NCBI GenBank assembly: GCA_963715025.1
Contig: CAVQQQ010000009.1
Span: 1,116,001-1,180,000, forward strand
Origin: DASSJT01 sp963715025
GTDB taxonomy: Bacteria > Actinomycetota > Actinomycetes > Actinomycetales > Dermatophilaceae
Direction of reading: 5' to 3'
Length of the DNA stretch: 64,000 nucleotides
Shown here: positions 27,304 through 34,383 of the stretch, piece after piece
Numbering within the stretch: position 1 is the first letter of the stretch
Layout of the letters: each line of letters starts with the position of its first letter
Translations under genes and position numbers: made by a program
Notes under the pieces: model-generated
The model's input: only the letters and a program-made list of their open reading frames with translations
What the model was told of the DNA's origin: nothing
Databases searched by the model: none

Positions 27304-27918
27304 CTAGGACAGGGCGCGCTTCGCCGACCCCGATCGCCGGCTCGGCAGCTTGTCGAATGCCGCCGCGAGCCGGGCAGCCTGCCGGAAGGCCGCCTCGGGA
27401 CGGCCGGCATCGCCGTCGAGGTTGGTCAGGGTCTGCATGCCCAGGTAGTAGGCGACCGCCGTGCGCGCCAAGACCGCCGGGTTCACCAGTTTCGTGAGGG
27501 GCTTTCCGCGCAGGAGGTGCCGAAGCACCTCTTCGGCCAGCTCCTCCCAGCGCCGGGTCGCGTCGGTCAGGGCGTCTGCCAGCTGCGATCCCGGCCGGGC
27601 GGCCGAGATCAGTTCCTGGATCGTCTCGATGTGGCCGGAGCGGAGGTCATCGGGATAGAGCGTGCGCAGTTTCTCGACCAGCGTCACGGCGCTTGTCACG
27701 CCCGCCATCTCGGAGCGGTAGACGGCTTCCCGAGCGGAACTCGTGTAGACGGCCGTCGCCACCATCACCTCGTCCAGGTCGGTGAAGTGGTAGTAGAGGA
27801 CACCGGGGGCGAACCCGCCGATGGCGGCAATGGAGCGGGCCGTCGTCTTGGCGTAGCCGTGCACCGAGAGGGAGCGGATGGTGGCCTCGAGAATGCGCTC
27901 GCGGGTGGCGGCTCTCAC
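27304..27918 (-). CDS. TetR-family transcriptional regulator
   Basis: 204 aa from a GTG overlapping the stop of the upstream gene (27915). N-terminal helix-turn-helix at residues 5-50 (RERILEATIRSLSVHGYAKT, then GFAPGVLYYHF), followed by an all-helical ligand domain. It is the last gene behind a 27-bp palindrome at 28522-28548, its likely operator. The upstream partner is now a deletion-fused remnant, so the present inducer and purpose are uncertain. Confidence 0.88.
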   Translation of the reverse strand: MRAATRERILEATIRSLSVHGYAKTTARSIAAIGGFAPGVLYYHFTDLDEVMVATAVYTSSAREAVYRSEMAGVTSAVTLVEKLRTLYPDDLRSGHIETIQELISAARPGSQLADALTDATRRWEELAEEVLRHLLRGKPLTKLVNPAVLARTAVAYYLGMQTLTNLDGDAGRPEAAFRQAARLAAAFDKLPSRRSGSAKRALS

Positions 27919-28541
27919 GGGACGGCCACCGGTCTTACGCCCGCCCGTGCGAAGTGGGGGTCGAGACGGCGGGCGAGCTCCGGCAGGTGGTGACTCGGGA
28001 CCTGCGGGTAGAGGTGGTGCTCCAGGTGGTAGGTGAGCTCGAGGAAGACGGCGGGGATGATCCGTCCGCGCAGGGTGCGCGTCTGCTGGAGCGGCTCATC
28101 GCCGTAGCCGTGGTGCGGGAGGTAGACCGTCAGCAGCGGGTACACCCAACTGCCCACGAGAGCCAGCACGGCATACAGAAGGAGCCCACGGGAGAAGAGG
28201 AGCCCGCCGGCGAGGGCAAGAAATGGAGCGGAGCCTTCCAGCCCCAGCCACGCCCGGTCGACCCGCCGCGCTCGGTGGAACGCCCAGATCCAGAGGCGCA
28301 CGAGGAACACCGGCTCGAAGTCGACCAGCGTGGTCGCGCCCACGTCGAAGGAGAACCGGCGATGCCGCCAATACCCCGCGCATCCGCCCACGTGGCCGTG
28401 CGCCTCGAAGACGGCAGTCGATGCACCGCACGCCTGCAAGCGCAACGCGGTGGCCATCCCTGCGAGGCCGCCGCCGACGACGGCGATGTCAACTCGGCCC
28501 GGATGCCCGCGTCGAGGTGTTTGAACGCCTGTTCTGAACAC
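27915..28541 (-). pseudogene. In-frame deletion fusion: FAD-amine-oxidase N-terminus joined to desaturase C-terminus
   Basis: About 208 codons. The first part has a dinucleotide-binding motif (VDIAVVGGGLAGMATALRL) and RFSFDVGATTLVDFEP, as in CrtO/phytoene-desaturase-like FAD enzymes, but it stops after about 60 residues of a roughly 500-residue family. It then runs in frame into the C-terminal part of a membrane fatty-acid desaturase/carotene hydroxylase: LPHHGYGDEPLQQTRTLRG and LTYHLEHHLYPQVPSHH. The earlier histidine boxes are missing, so neither enzyme can work. Probably two adjacent genes merged by deletion. A GTG at 28541 inside the operator is the only nearby in-frame start I found. Confidence 0.75.
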
Positions 28542-28548
28542 TCGTTCA
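28522..28548. promoter_or_regulatory. TetR-type operator palindrome
   Basis: 27-bp interrupted palindrome: 13-base arms around a central base, 11 of 13 positions complementary, with core TGTTCAGAACA on the minus strand. It sits directly upstream of the fusion gene and tetR on the minus strand, where an autoregulated TetR operon would have its operator. Confidence 0.65.
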
Positions 28549-28777
28549 GAGTCGACCCGCGAGCACTGGCCCGTCAAGAGCAGGCCCGGATCACGGCTCC
28601 CAACCCGCCGACCGGCTGGCATCCGGACTTGTACGCTGCCTCGCTGCGGTCTGCCGCAGCGAACTGGCCGTCCCGGCTCCCCAAACTGCGCTTCCGGCGA
28701 GCCGGGTTGACGCTTCGTTGCCAGAATGTGCCTGCAGCAATGCGTGAGATGGGGGGTACAGGGAGCACACTTGACCT

Positions 28778-28999
28778 ATGCGCCCCCCTACGCAAACTGC
28801 CAGACCCCGCCCTGCCACCAGCCCCTTCCGCACTGAGACCCTGCCCGCGCCGCCGGAGTATGCCGTGGACGACCGGGTCACGCACGACCGGCACGGCCTG
28901 GGCCGGGTCGTGCGTCTGGACGGGCCGCGGGTCGACGTGCGCTTCGGCGCGCAGATCGTCAGCGTCGCCGTAACGAGTTCGCGCCTGCAGCTGCTCTGA
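28778..28999 (+). CDS. Small KOW/SH3-like domain protein
   Basis: 73 aa from ATG 28778. After about 25 Pro/Arg-rich residues comes a compact domain, YAVDDRVTHDRHGLGRVVRL then VDVRFGAQIVSV. This is the beta-barrel pattern of CarD- or KOW-like modules and of a small family common in actinobacteria. Nucleic-acid contact is plausible but unproven. Single gene. The 251 bases after it hold no convincing gene. Confidence 0.6.
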   Translation: MRPPTQTARPRPATSPFRTETLPAPPEYAVDDRVTHDRHGLGRVVRLDGPRVDVRFGAQIVSVAVTSSRLQLL

Positions 29000-29250
29000 G
29001 CGCGGGTTAGTCCCCGCTGCCACGGTCCGGCCACCGGTCGGATCGTCAATGGAGTTCGCCCACCCGCGGAAGCAAGGATGCCGCTGGGGGAGTGCCCCCC
29101 ATCCGGATGTGTCCCCTCGTCGGGGCGGGGCGACGAGAGCGCGATGGACGAGAACGCGACGTCCGACGACGCGGCGACGCTGTCCGAGGAACTGCGCGAC
29201 CGCTTGGCCTAGGCTCGCGGCCGGGAGCCCATTCTTGCCAAGATCTGCCC

Positions 29251-29772
29251 TCAGGGCACGGGAACGTGAGCCAGAGCAGCGTCAGGCTTTGCCATGTCCT
29301 GCAGGGACACGCCGACCCCGTACGTCAGGAAGCTGCCCTCAGGCACCAACTCGAGAAGGCAGCCGGCACGTCGATCACGGGGCAGCAGCGAGGCAAGCTT
29401 CGTGGGCACTGACTCAGTGGCCACCGAGCCCGCAGGATGAACGGTCGCTGTGGCGTGGAACGAGATCGTGGCGGGGGGAATGGGCACGACCATGGTGAGC
29501 ATGCCCCCGCGGTGAATCGGAACGGTGACAGCGACCTCGTCGCCGGTCGAGATCTGGCGCGCCTTCCAGCTGTCTGGAGCCGTCACGACATACAGACGGT
29601 GGTCCACCGTGGCGCACACGACGCCGCTCGCGCGGGGCTTTCCCTGCGGGGTCACGTGGCTGATCACGGCAAACGAGGCCTTCTCAAGCTCGCGCCAGAT
29701 CCGATCCACCGTGGGCCGACGAACTGGTGCACGCTGTCTTGCCTGCTCATGGGTCCGATGGGGTGCGTTCAT
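29251..29772 (-). CDS. Pyridoxamine 5'-phosphate oxidase-family (flavin-binding split barrel) protein
   Basis: 173 aa from ATG 29772, with GAGGAGG 6 bases upstream. The split-barrel pattern is visible: FAVISHVTPQGKPRASGVVC, RLYVVTAPDSWKARQI, then VAVTVPIHRGG. Members bind FMN, F420 or haem and act as oxidoreductases or small-molecule detoxifiers; the cofactor is not predictable here. Monocistronic. Confidence 0.78.
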   Translation of the reverse strand: MNAPHRTHEQARQRAPVRRPTVDRIWRELEKASFAVISHVTPQGKPRASGVVCATVDHRLYVVTAPDSWKARQISTGDEVAVTVPIHRGGMLTMVVPIPPATISFHATATVHPAGSVATESVPTKLASLLPRDRRAGCLLELVPEGSFLTYGVGVSLQDMAKPDAALAHVPVP

Positions 29773-30064
29773 GGGGGACCTCCTCGGTCGCGGCGCGGGC
29801 AACGGATCTGCCGGGTGCAGACCCCCTGACTGGAACCACCCCGACGGTGGTCGCACAGGCCCGACGCGAGGTCGCCCACACGTCTAATCTGTGGCGGCAC
29901 GAACCGAGAACACAGGGGCGATGGTCCTGACGGCTGCTGGTGAGCGCGATGGTGGAGGGTGCGTTGCGTCGAGGCCGGCCCGGGGTGTCCGCGGTGCCGG
30001 GTGACGAGGCGCCCATTGCGGCCGGCACGTGTAGCCACGCAGCACCGGTGGGCGAAATGGGGAC

Positions 30065-30445
30065 ATGGAACGCGTAGACGTAGAGCAGTGGGTTGCAGCC
30101 TACGAACGACTCTGGCGCACGCCTGGGACCGAGCTGCTCTCGGAGCTGTTCACGCCAGACGCCTCCTACCTCGTCTCGCCCTGGGCCCCGCCGGTCGAAG
30201 GCCTGGACGCGATCGCGCAGCTCTGGGAGTCCCGGCGCGATGGCCCGGACGAGGAGTTCGCGATGTCGAGCAGCCTGGTGGCGGTGGACGGCGCCACCGC
30301 GGTGGTCCGGGTCTTCGTCGACTACCCGGCTCCCGCGGGCCGACCGTGGCGTGACCTCTGGGTGCTCCGGTTCAACGGCGATGGCCGGTGCTCCTGGTTC
30401 GAGGAATGGCCGTTCGCGCCGGACGAGCCGGAGGGCACGACCTGA
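30065..30445 (+). CDS. NTF2-like (SnoaL-type) protein
   Basis: 126 aa from ATG 30065. Starts with a helix (WVAAYERLWRTPG), then LFTPDASYLVSPWAPPVEG and the cone-shaped beta-sheet region ending WVLRFNGDGRCSWFEEWPF, typical of NTF2/SnoaL folds. These bind small hydrophobic ligands or act as isomerases; no specific role is implied. Single gene. Confidence 0.75.
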   Translation: MERVDVEQWVAAYERLWRTPGTELLSELFTPDASYLVSPWAPPVEGLDAIAQLWESRRDGPDEEFAMSSSLVAVDGATAVVRVFVDYPAPAGRPWRDLWVLRFNGDGRCSWFEEWPFAPDEPEGTT

Positions 30446-30638
30446 TTGACCTTGTGACGGATCACCTCAGCTGCCGGGTCTGGTTCGGGATGGCGATGGA
30501 TGTGCGTGGTGGCACGGATGACAGGCGTGCCGTCGGCTGGAAGATTTCAACCGCCGGATCTCTCGGGTGTGGGATCATCGTTGAGAGCCTGGGGACAACG
30601 CGGCATCCGCCGAAGGCAGGCTTACCGAAGGTGTCCTG

Positions 30639-32522
30639 ATGGCCAGCTGGCAGATCGCCATCGCGTGCGCGTGCGCCGCTCCTGGTGTCTTGCTCGGCCT
30701 GTTCCTGATCCTGCGCCGTCAACGCGTCGTCGGCAGTCTGCTCGTCGCCGTGGGAGCCATGCCACTGTTGGTGTTGTCGCCGGATTCGCAAGGCTCGGCG
30801 CCTCAGGGCTCGAGTCTGCATGGTGTCGACCTCCTGCTCGCCGTGCTGTCGGCAGGTGCCTGGATCTGGTTCTACCTTCCGGCTGCTTTGCTGGCCATGT
30901 ACTTCCCGGACGGCAGACTGCCTGCGAGGCAGTGGCGATGGCTGCTCGTCGGTTGGGTCGTGCTGACGCTCGTCTTCAACCTGGCGGTGGCCCTCGATCC
31001 ATCGAGCTACGGCAGCGGTGCTGGCCAGATACCGGGCAGCCCACCCTTCTCCGTTCCGCAATGGCTGGTCTCGACCCTGGGCATCCTCGCCCTGGCCCTG
31101 CTGCTGACGTTGCTCGTGGGCTCGGTCTGGTGTGTCGTGTCCCGATACCGACAGGGGACTGCGGTCGTCAGGCGTCAGATCAAGTGGTTCGCGCTCAGCG
31201 TCGCGTTGCTTCCCGTCGTCCTGGTGGCGACCTGGGTCGCGTATTTCGTCTCTGACGTGGCCGGGGTCGTCGTTGTCGTCGGACTCCTTCTCGTGTTCGC
31301 GAGCGTGCCGGTGACTGTGGCGATCGCCGTACTGCGGCACGACCTGTACGACATCGACCGCCTGTTGAGCAGGACGGTCTCCTACACCCTGGTCACGGCG
31401 CTGCTCCTCGCCTTCTTCGTGGCTGCCGTAGTCGGGGCGGGCGTGGTCGTGGGGCGCGGCTCTGACGTCGCGGTTGCGGTCGCCACGCTGGCGTGCGCGA
31501 TGGCTTTCGGGCCATTGCGGCGTCGGGTCCAACGAGTCGTCGACGGACGATTCGACCGAGACCACCGCGATGCCGTCCTCCGCGTCGGACGGTTCGTCGA
31601 CTCGGTGCGCACAGGCAGCGCAGAGCCGGAGGAGATCGGGGACACGCTGAGATCGGCCCTGCGTGATCCCGAACTGCGCGTGGCGTACGCCATGGGCAGT
31701 GAAGCGGACGAGCCGTGGCGCGACAGTGCCGGTCGGCCGGTCGATCGACCCGCCGGCGATCATCTGGATGTCGCCGTGCGGGGCCGGTTGCTGGCTTCGG
31801 TGGAGTTCCGCGGCGCCCGAAGGCGACCCCAGCTCTTGCGCGAGGTGCTGCGCGAGGCACACCTCCCGTTGGAGCTCGCGCGTTCGAGGATCGAGCTGAG
31901 GGATGCCCTGGCGCAGACAGAGGCTTCCCGCGCCCGGCTGCTCCGCGCTGGCGACGAGGAGCGGCGCCGTCTCGAGCGCGATCTCCACGACGGCGCGCAG
32001 CAGCACCTGGTGGCGATCGGGATGTCGCTACGGCTGGCGCAGCAGGCTCTTCCGCCGAGCGACCCGATGCGCGGCACTCTGGGTGGCGCAGTGCGCGAGC
32101 TGCAGGACGCGCTGGCGGAGCTCAGGCGGCTCGCGGGTGGGGTACGACCGCGTGCCCTCGACGAGGGGCTGGCCCCCGCCATACGTCAGCTCGTGCGTGC
32201 CAGTCCGGTGCCCGTTGATCTCCGGGTCAGTCCCGGGGCGCTGCCGGATGCGATCGCCACGACGGCCTACTACGTCGCGGCCGAAGCCGTCACCAACGCG
32301 CTCAAGCATGCCGAGCCGCGGGCGGTGCGGATCGACGTGAGCCGGTCGAACGGGTTCGTGCGCGTAGTGGTTGAGGACGATGGCCGCGGCGGAGCCACGT
32401 TGAGCTCGGGATCTGGCCTGACCGGGCTTCGCGACCGGGTGCTCGCGACTGGCGGCGAGCTGCTCGTCGACAGTGCACCCGGTCGCGGTACGACGATCGA
32501 GGCTCGGCTGCCGTGCGAGTAG
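30639..32522 (+). CDS. NarL-type sensor histidine kinase with multi-pass membrane sensor
   Basis: 627 aa. About seven or eight hydrophobic helices occupy residues 1-290, followed by a GAF-sized linker domain. HisKA_3 has its H-box at DLHDGAQQHL (about 447-456), and HATPase_c has an N-box AVTNALKHAEP (about 548) and a G-box VEDDGRGG (about 578), ending in GTTIEARLPCE. It autophosphorylates on His and passes phosphate to the response regulator, whose start overlaps its 3' end by 10 bases. Confidence 0.93.
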   Translation: MASWQIAIACACAAPGVLLGLFLILRRQRVVGSLLVAVGAMPLLVLSPDSQGSAPQGSSLHGVDLLLAVLSAGAWIWFYLPAALLAMYFPDGRLPARQWRWLLVGWVVLTLVFNLAVALDPSSYGSGAGQIPGSPPFSVPQWLVSTLGILALALLLTLLVGSVWCVVSRYRQGTAVVRRQIKWFALSVALLPVVLVATWVAYFVSDVAGVVVVVGLLLVFASVPVTVAIAVLRHDLYDIDRLLSRTVSYTLVTALLLAFFVAAVVGAGVVVGRGSDVAVAVATLACAMAFGPLRRRVQRVVDGRFDRDHRDAVLRVGRFVDSVRTGSAEPEEIGDTLRSALRDPELRVAYAMGSEADEPWRDSAGRPVDRPAGDHLDVAVRGRLLASVEFRGARRRPQLLREVLREAHLPLELARSRIELRDALAQTEASRARLLRAGDEERRRLERDLHDGAQQHLVAIGMSLRLAQQALPPSDPMRGTLGGAVRELQDALAELRRLAGGVRPRALDEGLAPAIRQLVRASPVPVDLRVSPGALPDAIATTAYYVAAEAVTNALKHAEPRAVRIDVSRSNGFVRVVVEDDGRGGATLSSGSGLTGLRDRVLATGGELLVDSAPGRGTTIEARLPCE

Positions 32523-33157
32523 TGATAGGGGATGATTCGGCTCTGGTTCGCGAGGGGCTGGCCCTGCTGCTGATCCAGGCCGGTCACGAGGTGGTCCGAC
32601 GGGCAGCCGATGCCCCATCGTTGGTCGAGGCCACGCTGGCGGAGAGGCCGGACCTCGTGGTCACCGACGTCAGGATGCCGCCTGACATGACCGACGACGG
32701 GGTCCGCGCGGCTAGGGCGCTCAGGGAGCAGCTGCCCGGTCTTCCGGTGGTGCTGCTTTCGCAACACGTCGAGACGACACAGTCGACCGAGCTGGTCACC
32801 AAGGGCGGGTTCGGCTATCTGCTGAAGGACCGCATCCTCGATGTAGACGACTTCCTCGACGCGCTGCGTAGGGTCGCGGCGGGAGGCTCTGCGCTCGACC
32901 CCGAAGTGGTGGCGTCCTTGCTGGCTCCGAAGCGACCCGAGCCCGCGTACGGCCGGCTCACCGAACGCGAGCTCGAGGTCCTGGCGCTCATCGCCGAAGG
33001 TCGCTCGAACGGCGCTGTCGCGCGCATGCTGTTCACGACGGAGCGGACCATCGAGACCCATGTGCGGCACATCTTCACCAAGCTCGAATTGCACGACTCC
33101 GACGACGACCATCGCCGGGTGCTCGCCGTCTTGACCTACTTGCGCAACAGCTCGTAG
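32513..33157 (+). CDS. NarL/LuxR-family response regulator
   Basis: 214 aa from GTG 32513. Receiver domain 1-120: acidic pair DD at 7-8, phospho-acceptor Asp52 (VVTDVRMPP) and the switch Lys in YLLKD. LuxR-type helix-turn-helix at 146-205 (LTERELEVLALIAEGRSNGAVA). Partner of the upstream kinase. Its 3' end overlaps the convergent membrane-protein gene by 22 bases. Targets unknown. Confidence 0.93.
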   Translation: MRVVIGDDSALVREGLALLLIQAGHEVVRRAADAPSLVEATLAERPDLVVTDVRMPPDMTDDGVRAARALREQLPGLPVVLLSQHVETTQSTELVTKGGFGYLLKDRILDVDDFLDALRRVAAGGSALDPEVVASLLAPKRPEPAYGRLTERELEVLALIAEGRSNGAVARMLFTTERTIETHVRHIFTKLELHDSDDDHRRVLAVLTYLRNSS

Positions 33158-33909
33158 GGAGCGGGCTCCCCAGCAGCCTCGGCAGCCGTCCGACCCAAGA
33201 GAGCGAGCGCCGCCACGGCCATGCCGACTGCCTGCGAGACGGCGCCGACCACCTCGAACCATGGGAGCCCGATCACGTGCAGCACTGGCCAGCCCAGCAC
33301 GGCATACGCCGCCCAGGACGGCACGGCACGAGACCTGCGCAGCGCCAGCCCCATCAGGAACGTGCCGACGATGTTGCCGATTGCGAACGTCAGGTAGACC
33401 CAGATCGTCAGCGGCTCGTTGAGCTGGGCCTGGAGGACTGCCGCGTCATGCGACGTGGAGCCGCCCGCCGCGGCCACCATGGCAAGAGGGGTGAAGCCCT
33501 GGAAGACCAGGGCGAAGTAGCAGACGTAGGCGGCGACCATCATCGCGCCGGCCACCAGGCCAAGCCGCGCTGCGCCGAGGCGAACCAGGCGCATCAGGCC
33601 GAGCGACGCTGGCACCATGAGCAGCGATCCGATCAGGGCCGCGAAGCTCGCCCAGCGTTCCAGCTCCGGGTAGGCGGCCGCGATGGCCAGGGCTCCGCGG
33701 GGGGTCAGGTCGTCGCCGCCGTGCATTCCGATGATGGATTCTCCGGTGTTCGCCAGGACGAAGCACCAAGGTGCGACGAAGAGGCTCAGCGCGAGTCCGA
33801 CCTGACGCGCCCGCGCCGTGCGCCGAGGACCGACGGCAGTGTCAACTGGTGCTGGTTCTGGACCCGAACCCTCGTTCATGGCGGGTGTGTGCATGGCTGG
33901 TGTGTTCAT
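33136..33909 (-). CDS. Polytopic membrane protein, function unknown
   Basis: 257 aa from ATG 33909 with GAGGAG upstream. The N-terminus has a short direct repeat (NTPAMHTPAMN), then about six membrane helices with GMHGGDDLTPRGALAIAAAYPE between the first two. No recognised family. Convergent with the two-component system, which may sense or control it, although nothing in the sequence shows this. Confidence 0.6.
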   Translation of the reverse strand: MNTPAMHTPAMNEGSGPEPAPVDTAVGPRRTARARQVGLALSLFVAPWCFVLANTGESIIGMHGGDDLTPRGALAIAAAYPELERWASFAALIGSLLMVPASLGLMRLVRLGAARLGLVAGAMMVAAYVCYFALVFQGFTPLAMVAAAGGSTSHDAAVLQAQLNEPLTIWVYLTFAIGNIVGTFLMGLALRRSRAVPSWAAYAVLGWPVLHVIGLPWFEVVGAVSQAVGMAVAALALLGRTAAEAAGEPAPYELLRK

Positions 33910-34026
33910 GGTGGCTCCTCGAAGCGGATAGGTGTTCCACTCCGAGGTTGCCGTTCGACGGTGGCCTCGCGCGTCGACGCTACCGCGTCACTTTGGTGCG
34001 TGCTCACACGTACGAGGTTCCCTGCC

Positions 34027-34182
34027 GTCACCTACGAGTCCCATCTCGAGGTCACCGCCGATGGCGTCCACGTCGAGCACACGGCCTGGCACACCCACGT
34101 CTACGAGAAGCACCACGACCAGTGGCAGCAGGTCTGGGCGCAGGCAACCTCCGTGGGCGGCTTCCCGCCACCGGGAAGCTAG
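34027..34182 (+). pseudogene. C-terminal remnant of a DUF4440/SnoaL-like gene
   Basis: 52 codons ending at TAG 34180-34182 read VTYESHLEVTADGVHVEHTA, then WHTHVYEK and QWQQVWAQATSVGG. This is the C-terminal half of a DUF4440 protein, in which a calcium/calmodulin-kinase-association-like fold ends with W-rich strands. No N-terminal half is present upstream in any frame I read. The surrounding 33910-34383 stretch has no intact gene. Confidence 0.6.
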
Positions 34183-34383
34183 TCCCATCGCGGCCTTCGG
34201 CCGCTCACGATCACCCTCTGAAGACCCTTGACCCGCCGCGCTCCGGTAGGGTTCGGCAGCTACGACGAGGACGGGAGCAGTGGGAGCACGAGGAGGCAAC
34301 CGGATCAGCCGGATCCAAGCCGAAACTGCGGACTAATCCGTGATAGGGCCAACGCTGAGCACGGTCAGCAGCTCAGGATTGGC

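Noticed and set aside
26518..27993. 491-codon plus-strand frame over the CPBP and TetR genes
   Set aside because: Low-complexity, antisense to two well-supported genes.
29143..29211. 22-codon frame MDENATSDDAATLSEELRDRL
   Set aside because: Attractive acidic composition but no ribosome-binding site; too short to support.
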